Below are positions 46,084-53,539 of a DNA stretch of 64,000 nt, one piece after another. Within the stretch, counting starts at the first letter, position 1. Each line of letters begins with the position of its first letter. Origin of the DNA: Alcaligenaceae bacterium (GTDB lineage: Bacteria; Pseudomonadota; Gammaproteobacteria; Burkholderiales; Burkholderiaceae_B). The stretch lies in assembly GCA_013416455.1 (NCBI GenBank), contig JACCES010000016.1:54338-118337 (forward strand), given 5' to 3'. The notes beneath the pieces are model-generated. The model saw only the letters and a list, made by a program, of their open reading frames with translations, had not been told where the DNA came from and did no database searches. A program made the translations under genes and the position numbers.

Positions 46084-47001
46084 ATGACTGTTGAGAAGGC
46101 TAACCGATTCGAACCCACCCTGGTGGTGCCTCCATTAACTCCATTCCGGAAGGATCTTTCCGTAGATAACAAGGCCTTGCAAAAGCAGGTCGACTACGTC
46201 GTTGAGGTTTGCAATGCCGGCATGGTGGTGGCGGCCGGCGTCGAGGCACAGGAATATCACTACCTGAGTTTCGAACAGCGCAAGGACCTGATTCGGCAAA
46301 CCATTGAAGCCGTGGATGGACGCCGTCCCGTTGTGGTTGGCATCTCCCACCCCTCCTACCGGGTGGCGGTCGAGCTGGCCGGTTTCGCCGCAGACTTGGG
46401 CGCCCATGCCGTGCAACTGCTTGCTCCTTTGCGTCCTTACGGCGGAGCGCCCACACAAGACGAGCTGCTGCGCTATTTCGAGCTGATCGCATCCGAAATC
46501 GATTTGCCCTTGATGTTGTATCTCAACCCGGGTCCGGGAGCCGACGTGTCAGTCGAAGCCACCGTCGCATTGGCGAGCCTCAAGCAAGTGCGCTATGTCA
46601 AGGAAAGCTCTCGCAACCTCACGCGTGTGGCGCGCCTGATCGAAGAGATAGATAGAGCCGGCCACGCACGCTATTTCACTACCGTACAGATGCTGCTGAT
46701 TTCCCTGCAGCTCGGCGGCTCGGGGGTCACCATGCCGGCGCCCGTGGCGGCCTTGGCCGGACGCGTGATCAACGCCTTCCAGCATGGCGATTGGGAGGAA
46801 GCCGCGCGCATCCAGCGACAGTTTTCCCTGTTCCCCGCCAAGTGGATGCGGCACGGATTGATGCCGGTCATGAAGGCGGCGATGAAGGTGGTGGGTGTGC
46901 CGGCGGGAGATCCCTATCCACCTTTTCCACCGATTGCCGGCGCAGAGTTGGCTGAGCTGCGTGCCTATCTCAAGACGACCGATCTCTTTGTCAAGGAATA
47001 A
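46084..47001 (+). CDS. Dihydrodipicolinate synthase-family aldolase/lyase
   Basis: 305-residue DapA/NanA-superfamily TIM barrel. The Schiff-base lysine is in 'VRYVKESSRN' and the proton-relay Tyr in 'LMLYLNPG'. True DapA has GTTGE and YNVPSRTG; here these read 'AAGVEAQE' and 'LYLNPGPGADV', so the carboxylate-binding Arg is absent. It is therefore a pyruvate- or other 2-oxoacid-type aldolase or hydratase of unknown substrate, not lysine biosynthesis. First gene of an eight-gene operon, 3 bp before the next. Confidence 0.78.
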   Translation: MTVEKANRFEPTLVVPPLTPFRKDLSVDNKALQKQVDYVVEVCNAGMVVAAGVEAQEYHYLSFEQRKDLIRQTIEAVDGRRPVVVGISHPSYRVAVELAGFAADLGAHAVQLLAPLRPYGGAPTQDELLRYFELIASEIDLPLMLYLNPGPGADVSVEATVALASLKQVRYVKESSRNLTRVARLIEEIDRAGHARYFTTVQMLLISLQLGGSGVTMPAPVAALAGRVINAFQHGDWEEAARIQRQFSLFPAKWMRHGLMPVMKAAMKVVGVPAGDPYPPFPPIAGAELAELRAYLKTTDLFVKE

Positions 47002-47004
47002 CCA

Positions 47005-47439
47005 ATGATTGAAATTAAACGCTTGTCCGTCGAGGAAGCGGACATCCTGATCGAAGGGGCCCAGCAGAGTTCGCTGCGCCTTGCCATTCCGATGTGCATT
47101 GCAGTGACGGATGAGTCCGGTCACCTGATTGCGTTCCGGCGCATGGATGACGGCAAGATAACCAGCATCAGCATCGCCATCGACAAGGCCTTTACCGGAG
47201 CCGCCGCTCGGAAGCCGACGCACGTCTACAACCAGTTGTGCGTATCGGGCCAGCCGACCTTCGGCATCCACATCACCAATGGGGGGCACTTCTCCATCAT
47301 CGGCGGCGGGTTCCCGGTAACAGTGGATGGCGTCATCGTGGGTGGTATCGGCATCAGCTCCGGCACAGCGAAGGAAGACCAGGAAGTCGGCGAGGCGGCG
47401 CTACAGTACTTCTATCAAAAGACCGGGTATCAAGCATGA
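47005..47439 (+). CDS. GlcG/HbpS-family protein
   Basis: 144 residues covering the whole heme-degrading/GlcG domain: 'EEADILIEGAQQSSLRLAIPMCIAVTDESGHLIAFRRMDD' in segments, 'SISIAIDKAFTGAA', 'GGGFPVTVDGVIVGGIGISSGTAKEDQEVGEAAL' in segments. Members occur beside oxidative catabolic enzymes; the biochemical role is not settled (heme, cobalamin-like or acid binding). Its stop overlaps the ABC ATPase start by 4 bp. Confidence 0.82.
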   Translation: MIEIKRLSVEEADILIEGAQQSSLRLAIPMCIAVTDESGHLIAFRRMDDGKITSISIAIDKAFTGAAARKPTHVYNQLCVSGQPTFGIHITNGGHFSIIGGGFPVTVDGVIVGGIGISSGTAKEDQEVGEAALQYFYQKTGYQA

Positions 47440-48296
47440 GCGCTGCGGCTGCGCTTGCCACCCCGCCGCTGATAGTGCCCAAGGTCGAACCGGCCGAACA
47501 GGCGAGTGTGATCGCCATCGAAGAGCTGGCCTTCACCGTCGCGCCCCGGCGCCCCGGCGCCGCGCCCACGCAAATCCTGGCGGATGTCAGCCTGACTGTG
47601 CATGAACACGAATTCGTTTCCATCGTCGGGCCGAGTGGCTGCGGCAAAAGCACGTTGTTGAATTTCATCGCTGGCCTGCTGCCCGTGCAGTCAGGACGGC
47701 TCACGCTGATGCCCACGGCAAGACGAGATCGTGTGCTGGGCTACATGTTCCAGCAGCATGGCCTGTTGCCATGGCGCAATGTGCAAAAAAACGTGGAGCT
47801 GGGCTTGGAGGTGGCGGGCGTGCCCGCAGTACAAAGGGCCAGCCAGGCCCGCGAGATGTTGGAACAGATGGGGCTTGCCGGCTTCGAGCAGCATTTTCCA
47901 AGAGAACTTTCCGGCGGCATGCGGCAACGCGTGGCATTGGCCAGAACACTGGTCCTCCGTCCGGAGGTGATGCTGATGGACGAGCCTTTCGGTGCGCTGG
48001 ACGCACAGACGCGTATCTATATCCAGGAACTATTCGGACAATTCTGGGAACAGCACCGAGTGACGGTGCTGTTCGTCACGCACGACATCGACGAAGCGCT
48101 GTTTCTATCTGACCGGGTGCTGGTGATGGGAGCCAGGCCGGGCAGGATTGTGGCGCAGTACGAAGTGGGTATCGAGCGGCCGCGCAGCCATGAGCAGATG
48201 CGCCATTCACCGCGCTTTCAGGAACTGTACGACTGCATCTGGCAGGACATCCGGCGGCAATCGCAATTGTCGATGCAAGGGGCCACCGATGAGTGA
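47436..48296 (+). CDS. ABC transporter ATPase, nitrate/sulfonate/taurine type
   Basis: 286 residues (SsuB/TauB-like). Walker A 'GPSGCGKSTL', Q-loop 'GYMFQQHGLLPWRNV', signature 'LSGGMRQRVALART', Walker B 'VMLMDEPFGALD' and H-loop 'FVTHDIDEA'. A ~50-residue N-terminal extension precedes the core. Energises import together with the permease (8-bp overlap) and binding protein downstream. Confidence 0.92.
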   Translation: MSAAAALATPPLIVPKVEPAEQASVIAIEELAFTVAPRRPGAAPTQILADVSLTVHEHEFVSIVGPSGCGKSTLLNFIAGLLPVQSGRLTLMPTARRDRVLGYMFQQHGLLPWRNVQKNVELGLEVAGVPAVQRASQAREMLEQMGLAGFEQHFPRELSGGMRQRVALARTLVLRPEVMLMDEPFGALDAQTRIYIQELFGQFWEQHRVTVLFVTHDIDEALFLSDRVLVMGARPGRIVAQYEVGIERPRSHEQMRHSPRFQELYDCIWQDIRRQSQLSMQGATDE

Positions 48297-49047
48297 GTGG
48301 CTGCGCATCAAGTTGCTGCAGGTTCTGATCCTGACTGCGGTGCTGACGCTCTGGGAATTTGGCGCGCGCAGCGGCTGGTGGGACGCGACCTGGACCAGCA
48401 CTCCCTTGCTGCTGTGGCGGTCCTTCTGGGACTCGCTGCTCAGCGGCGAGATCTTGCGGCATACCGGCGTGACGCTGGCCGAAGCCTTTTCTGGCTTGCT
48501 GGCCGGCACCGTCGTGGGAGTGTCGCTGGGTGTGCTTCTCAGCATCAGCCGGGTGTTCGGCGCAGCCATGGAGCCGTATGTGATCGCGCTCAACAGCCTG
48601 CCCCGCGTGGCGTTGGCGCCCCTGATCGTGATGTACGTGGGCATCGGCTTCATGTCCAAGTTCTTGCTTAGTTTTTCACTCGTGGTGGTGCCGATGATGA
48701 TCAGCACCTACGAGGGCATCAGGGCGGCCGAGCCGATCTGGCTGAATGCCATGAAGGTGTTTCGCGCCAGCCGGCTGCAGGTTTTCGTCAAGGTGCTGCT
48801 GCCCAACTGCGTGCCCTGGATTTTTTCAGCTATCCGGGTCTCGATTTCACTGTCCATCGTCGGGGCGATCGTCGGGGAGTTCATCTCGGCGCGTGCCGGC
48901 ATCGGCTACATGATCGACCACGCCGCGGGCGGGTTCGACATCACAGGGATGCTGATGCCGCTGCTGGTGTTGATGGGGGTGGCGTTTGCGCTGGATCGCC
49001 TTGTTTTGCTGCTGTCGCGGCAGCTGATGCGCTGGCGTGACGCGTGA
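48289..49047 (+). CDS. ABC transporter permease, nitrate/sulfonate/taurine type
   Basis: 252 residues, SsuC/TauC-like, with ~6 membrane segments and the EAA coupling loop in 'FRASRLQVFVKVLLPNCVPWIFSAIR'-region (split). 'LGVLLSISRVFGAAMEPYVIALNSLPRVALAPLIVMYVGIG' in segments is characteristic. Start overlaps the ATPase gene by 8 bp. Works with 47436-48296 and 49100-50143. Confidence 0.92.
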   Translation: MSEWLRIKLLQVLILTAVLTLWEFGARSGWWDATWTSTPLLLWRSFWDSLLSGEILRHTGVTLAEAFSGLLAGTVVGVSLGVLLSISRVFGAAMEPYVIALNSLPRVALAPLIVMYVGIGFMSKFLLSFSLVVVPMMISTYEGIRAAEPIWLNAMKVFRASRLQVFVKVLLPNCVPWIFSAIRVSISLSIVGAIVGEFISARAGIGYMIDHAAGGFDITGMLMPLLVLMGVAFALDRLVLLLSRQLMRWRDA

Positions 49048-49099
49048 GTGTGAATGTGAGTGCCTTGGATGGCAAGTGGTTTTTCTTCACGGAGGATGT

Positions 49100-50143
49100 A
49101 TGAAAGTTTTTCCACGTTTTGGACAAGTATCGAAGTGGCTGGCGGCCACTGCCTTGGGAGTGGCCGCCGTGGCGCCCATGGCCGTGCATGCGCAGCCCGC
49201 ACAGGAGGTGCAGATCGGCATCTCCAACCGTTCGCTGCTCGGGCTGCCCATCCTGATCGCGAAGGAGAAGGGCTTCTTCGAGCGCGAGGGGCTCAACGTC
49301 GCCATTGATTACTTTGCCGGTGGCGTGCCGGCGACCACGGCTCTGATCGGTGGCTCGGTGCAGTTCATCGACGTCGCTTTCGACAACAGCGTCAAGGCTG
49401 TCAAACAAGGCCAGCCGGTGATCAACATTGCCAACCTGCAGACCGACTTCGCCGGCGCCATCATCGTGCGCAACGAGGTCGCCGAGAAACTGGGCCGCAA
49501 GCTGACGGCCGAGGATCTGAAGGGCTTGCGCGTGGGCACACTCTCGCGTGGTGGATTCGCCGATGTCTCGACCCGCTACATCGCCGCCGACATCGGTCTG
49601 GATCCGGAGAAAGACATTGAACTGGTGCCCATTCGCGGCGCCGACAGGCAACTGGCGGCAGGCGATGCGAACCAGATCGATGCGGCCTTCGTGATGGAGC
49701 CTTGGAACGTGATCGCAGTCGACGAACTGAAGAAATGGCAGTATGTGGTCGACCTGACCAGCGGCGAGGGGCCCGACGTGTTCCAGGGCCTGGGTTACAC
49801 CACGCTACAGACTACCCGGCAGTATCTTGACAGCCACCGCGACACCGCCGAGAAAGTGGTGCGCGCGGTGGTGGCCTCACTGCAGTACATCGTCGATCCG
49901 GCCAATCTGGACGACGTCGCTGAAATCGCCAATGCCGAATATGGCAATCCAGGGGTGGAAGTGCTCAAGAAGTCGCTGCAGCGGCAGGCCCACACCTTCG
50001 ACCCGCATATCACCCAGAAAGCACTGGATAAAACGGCCCATCTGTTGCTGCTGAGCCAATCCATCACCGAGCCGGTGCCAGGTTTCGATGAGCTGGTGGA
50101 TACCTCGTTCAAGCCGATCTGGGACACCTTCCAAAGGCCCTGA
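49100..50143 (+). CDS. ABC transporter substrate-binding protein (SsuA/NMT1-like)
   Basis: 347 residues. Signal peptide about 1-32 ('LAATALGVAAVAPMAVHAQ'), then a class II binding fold: 'VQIGISNRSLLGLPILIAKEKGFFEREGLNVAI' in segments, 'GGVPATTALIGGSVQFIDVAFD', 'DAAFVMEPWNVIAV'. The ATG at 49100 has GGAGG four bases upstream, the strongest ribosome site of the operon. Ligand unknown; sulfonate or similar by family and context. Confidence 0.9.
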   Translation: MKVFPRFGQVSKWLAATALGVAAVAPMAVHAQPAQEVQIGISNRSLLGLPILIAKEKGFFEREGLNVAIDYFAGGVPATTALIGGSVQFIDVAFDNSVKAVKQGQPVINIANLQTDFAGAIIVRNEVAEKLGRKLTAEDLKGLRVGTLSRGGFADVSTRYIAADIGLDPEKDIELVPIRGADRQLAAGDANQIDAAFVMEPWNVIAVDELKKWQYVVDLTSGEGPDVFQGLGYTTLQTTRQYLDSHRDTAEKVVRAVVASLQYIVDPANLDDVAEIANAEYGNPGVEVLKKSLQRQAHTFDPHITQKALDKTAHLLLLSQSITEPVPGFDELVDTSFKPIWDTFQRP

Positions 50144-50165
50144 TCCCAGGCATGCCCCTTTAGTT

Positions 50166-50192
50166 TGTCGACATGGCCCAGCCGTGTCGACA
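50166..50192 (+). repeat. Intercistronic hairpin of two TGTCGACA palindromes
   Basis: Two identical self-complementary octamers TGTCGACA (50166-50173 and 50185-50192) are 11 bases apart in the 78-bp gap after the binding-protein gene. They can form an 8-bp RNA stem. Such hairpins after binding-protein cistrons often stabilise the upstream message; a double operator is the alternative. Confidence 0.55.
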
Positions 50193-50221
50193 GAGGCAAA
50201 ATCATCAACAGATACCCAACC

Positions 50222-51406
50222 ATGACTTCCATCGAATCCACTCCCGGGCACCCTGGCGTGCCGGGCCCACTGGACTACGCTGACAGCCCTTTGTCGCAGG
50301 CGCTGCGCCAGCCTTTCCTGCTGGGGCTGTTCCTGTCGACGCAGACTGGCGGATTTTCGCAATCCACCTACCCACGTACGCTACGTTGGGACTTCGACTA
50401 CAACCTGCAACTGACGCGGGCGGCCGAGCGCCATGGCTTCGACTTCGTATTCAGCCTGCAACAGTGGTTGCCCAAGGGCGGCTTCGGCGGCAAGATCCAC
50501 TACCGGGAAAACTTCCTGGATCCGTTCATCACCTCGGTGGCGCTGAGCGCAGCCACGAGCCGGATCATCACCATCTCGACCATCAACATCCTCTACGGCA
50601 ACTCCCACCCGCTTTACCTGGCGCGCTTTGCCGCCACGGCCGACCACATTTCGAACGGGCGTTTCGGCCTGAACATCGTCACCGGCTACGACGCCAAAGA
50701 GCCACTGATGTTCGGCATGCAACGGCCTGACCACGACCAGCGCTACAAGCAGGCCAGCGAGTATTCGCAGGTGATGGAATGGCTCTGGGAAGGCACGGAT
50801 AACCTCACCTGGCAGGGCCAGTACTACCAGCTTGAAGGCGCGTATGTTTCGCCGCGGCCGAAATTCGGCCGGCCCATCATGGTCTCGGCCAGCGCTTCGC
50901 AGGCGGGTTTCGAGTATGCGGCCAAGCATTCCGACGTGGTGTTCACCTCCAGCCCGGCCGGGGCCGATTTCGGCAAGGCCATCCAGGCGCTGCCGGAGCA
51001 CGTCGGCAAGATCCGCGCGGCCTACGCTGCACAAGGTCGCAGCCCCAAAGTCATCATTTTTCCGCTGATCATCTGCAAGCCCACGCGCGAGGAAGCCTTC
51101 GCCTACCGGGATGCCATCGTGCAGGCCGCCGACGTAGAGTCAATCAAGGCTTACACCGCGCGCCATTCGGCGGGCGATGCGCATGGCTGGAAGCAGCACA
51201 TCCCGGCCGACCGGGTGCTGGGTGGGCACATCCAGATCATCGGCGACCCCCTTGATGTAGCCGATGCATTGCAGCAACTGCGCGATGCGGGCCTGGATGG
51301 CGTGCAAATCGGTTTCTACGACTATGCGCCCGAGCTGGAGTTCTTTGCCGAGCACGTGCTGCCGCTGCTGGAGCAGCGCGGCCTGCGGATAGGAGGTTCG
51401 TCATGA
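50222..51406 (+). CDS. FMNH2-dependent monooxygenase, LLM family (SfnG/RutA-like)
   Basis: 394-residue bacterial luciferase-like TIM barrel. Sequence features 'GLFLSTQTGGFSQSTYP', 'AERHGFDFVFSLQQWLPKGGFGGK', 'FITSVALSAATSRI', 'NGRFGLNIVTGYDAKEP' and 'SASASQAGFEYAAKHSDVVF' match the dimethylsulfone/alkanesulfonate/pyrimidine oxygenase group (SfnG, SsuD, RutA). It needs reduced FMN, probably from the divergent SsuE-like reductase. Substrate not determinable. The stop overlaps the next gene by 4 bp. Confidence 0.85.
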   Translation: MTSIESTPGHPGVPGPLDYADSPLSQALRQPFLLGLFLSTQTGGFSQSTYPRTLRWDFDYNLQLTRAAERHGFDFVFSLQQWLPKGGFGGKIHYRENFLDPFITSVALSAATSRIITISTINILYGNSHPLYLARFAATADHISNGRFGLNIVTGYDAKEPLMFGMQRPDHDQRYKQASEYSQVMEWLWEGTDNLTWQGQYYQLEGAYVSPRPKFGRPIMVSASASQAGFEYAAKHSDVVFTSSPAGADFGKAIQALPEHVGKIRAAYAAQGRSPKVIIFPLIICKPTREEAFAYRDAIVQAADVESIKAYTARHSAGDAHGWKQHIPADRVLGGHIQIIGDPLDVADALQQLRDAGLDGVQIGFYDYAPELEFFAEHVLPLLEQRGLRIGGSS

Positions 51407-52704
51407 GTCAGGGACTGATCCTCAATGCCACATTGCTGGGGCTGGGTATGCACCCCGCCGCCTGGCGCGATCGTGACGGGCCCGCCAGCGATTACTTCGA
51501 TCCGGCCTTCTTCATGGAGGTGGCGCGCATCGCCGAAGGCGGGCTGCTGCATGCGCTGTTCCTGGCCAACACGCTGGCGGTGGACGAGGAAAATTTCGAG
51601 CGTCCCAATCTCGGCGCACTGGACCCGGCGGCCCTGTTGGCGCTGCTGGCCGGCGCCACTCGCCGCATCGGGCTGGTGGGCACTGCCACCACCACGTACA
51701 ACGAGCCCTACAACCTGGCTCGTCAGTTCCAGACGCTGGACCATCTCAGTGGTGGCCGCGCCGGCTGGAACGTGGTGACCACCTTCGTTCCCTCCACAGC
51801 AGCCAATTTCGGTGCGCGGGCGTTGCCCGAAGGCGCGCAGCGCTATGAACGTGCGCAGGAGTTCGTCGACGTGGTGCGTTCGCTGTGGCTGAGCTGGCAG
51901 GACGGTGCGCTGGTGGGCGACAAGGCGTCCGGTCTGTTCGCACGCGCCGAGCTGGCACGGCCCATCCACCACCAAGGGCCGCATTTTTCCGTGCGGGGTC
52001 CATCGACCTTGCCGCGTTCTCCGCAAGTGCACCCGGTCCTGTTCCAAGCCGGCTCGTCCGAGGCTGGACGGGAACTGGCGGCACGGACCATCGATGTGGT
52101 CTTCACCGCCAGAAACACCTTGCAGTCGGCGCAGGAGTTCCGGTCCGACATCAAGAGCCGGGCCCAGCGCCACGGACGTGCGCCCGATGCCATCAAAGTG
52201 CTGCCAGGGCTGGTGCCCATCATCGGCGCCACCGAGGCGGAAGCGCGCCGGCGCAAGCTGCGGCTCGATGAACTGGCTGGTGATGCGGAACTGAAGAAGC
52301 TGGCCTTGCGCATCGGCGTGCGCACGCAGGACTTGCACTTGGACAAGCCGCTGCCGTTCGATCTGATCGACGCCAACCAGGCCTTCCGGGGCTCGCAGGG
52401 CTTTCGCGATGCGGCAGTGGAACTGGCCCGGCATGAGCGCCTGACGGTGCGTGAGCTGTTGTACCGCAACGGTGGCGGCCACCTGCAGGTGATCGGTACA
52501 CCGCAGCATGTGGCCGACGCCATCGAGCACTGGTGGCGCGCCGAAGCTGTCGATGGCTTCAATCTGATGATCGACGTGATGCCCGACGGCCTGCAGCGCT
52601 TCGTGGAGTCGGTCGTGCCCATTCTGCAAAAGCGCGGCCTGTTCCACACTTCCTATGCAGGCGCCACGCTCAGAGACAACCTTGGACTGGAGCAACCCCA
52701 ATGA
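51403..52704 (+). CDS. FMNH2-dependent monooxygenase, LLM family (NtaA/SnaA/DszA type)
   Basis: 433 residues. N-terminal 'LILNATLLGLGMHPAAWR', 'YFDPAFFMEVARIAEGGLLHALFLAN', 'QTLDHLSGGRAGWNVVTTF', 'GPHFSVRGPSTLPRSPQVHPVLFQAGSSEAGRELAA' in segments: this is the NtaA/SnaA/DszA/EmoA monooxygenase subfamily, which cleaves C-N or C-S bonds of nitrilotriacetate, EDTA or dibenzothiophene sulfone. Coupled by ATGA overlaps to genes on both sides. Two different LLM enzymes in tandem suggest two successive oxygenations. Confidence 0.85.
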   Translation: MSQGLILNATLLGLGMHPAAWRDRDGPASDYFDPAFFMEVARIAEGGLLHALFLANTLAVDEENFERPNLGALDPAALLALLAGATRRIGLVGTATTTYNEPYNLARQFQTLDHLSGGRAGWNVVTTFVPSTAANFGARALPEGAQRYERAQEFVDVVRSLWLSWQDGALVGDKASGLFARAELARPIHHQGPHFSVRGPSTLPRSPQVHPVLFQAGSSEAGRELAARTIDVVFTARNTLQSAQEFRSDIKSRAQRHGRAPDAIKVLPGLVPIIGATEAEARRRKLRLDELAGDAELKKLALRIGVRTQDLHLDKPLPFDLIDANQAFRGSQGFRDAAVELARHERLTVRELLYRNGGGHLQVIGTPQHVADAIEHWWRAEAVDGFNLMIDVMPDGLQRFVESVVPILQKRGLFHTSYAGATLRDNLGLEQPQ

Positions 52705-53411
52705 TCGACTTCCAACAGAGCGGCCAAGTCGCACGCCTGACCATCAACAGCCCCGCCACCGGGAATCGCTTCACCTATCAGATCATGCTGGACTTCATTG
52801 CCGCACTGGAGCAGGCGGCACAAAGCGATGCCACCGTGCTGGTGCTCAGTGCCCAGGGCGATGACTTCACGCTCGGGCGTGATCAGAAGGAGCAGTTGCC
52901 CCATGTCAGCCGACGCGACAACCTCGGCCTGATCCTGCGCGCCAACGCGGCGTTGCGCAGCTTTCCTGGTGTCAGCATCGTCTTGATCAACGGCCGTGCA
53001 CTGGGCTTCGGCACCGGGCTGGCGTTGCACAGCACAATCTCCATCGCGGCGGCCGACGCCACACTGGGCTTCGACGAGATCGTCCACAACCTGGCCCCGC
53101 TGGTGGTCGTGGCCTACTTGCCGTATTTCATCGCACCGCGGGTTGCGGAAGAGCTGGTGCTGACCGGCCGGCCAGTGGCCGCCGAGGAGGCGCAGCGCAT
53201 TGGACTGGTCACGCGCGTGGTGCCGCCAGCCAGCCTGCGGCAGGCTGGCGAAGAACTGGTCGAGCTGCTGAGCGGCCACTCGGCAGGTGCGCTGAAGCTG
53301 ATTCGTCAGTTTGCCGGCGAAGGCAATGGTTCCAAGCGCTACCCCGATGCGGAACGCAGCCAGCAGGCCGTCGAGCAGCTGGTGCAATGGCTGGAGGCCG
53401 GCCGGCCTTGA
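52701..53411 (+). CDS. Enoyl-CoA hydratase/isomerase (crotonase) family protein
   Basis: 236 residues, shorter than the usual 255-265. Crotonase landmarks: 'VLVLSAQGDDFTLGRDQKEQ' at the CoA-binding strand, 'SIVLINGRALGFGTGLALHS' as oxyanion hole, 'TLGFDEIVHNLAPLVVVAYLP' where hydratases carry the catalytic Glu. The catalytic pair is not clear, so activity could be hydration, isomerisation or C-C/thioester chemistry. Last gene of the operon, coupled by 4 bp. Confidence 0.8.
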   Translation: MIDFQQSGQVARLTINSPATGNRFTYQIMLDFIAALEQAAQSDATVLVLSAQGDDFTLGRDQKEQLPHVSRRDNLGLILRANAALRSFPGVSIVLINGRALGFGTGLALHSTISIAAADATLGFDEIVHNLAPLVVVAYLPYFIAPRVAEELVLTGRPVAAEEAQRIGLVTRVVPPASLRQAGEELVELLSGHSAGALKLIRQFAGEGNGSKRYPDAERSQQAVEQLVQWLEAGRP

Positions 53412-53539
53412 GGGCTGTGGCATGGGCGAGTACGTGATGCAGCGCCCATGTTCCTGGCGTCTATTGAGTGACAACCTTCGTCTAAAACTGTCTGAAGCCG
53501 GGGATGTGGTTCCCCCTCAGCTTATCAATGACGCGGCTA

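Noticed and set aside
46095..46125. GATTCGAACCC near the start of the DapA-like gene looks like a tRNA T-arm on the minus strand.
   Set aside because: The bases flanking the loop do not form the T-stem, no acceptor or anticodon stem follows, and the stretch is in-frame coding sequence.
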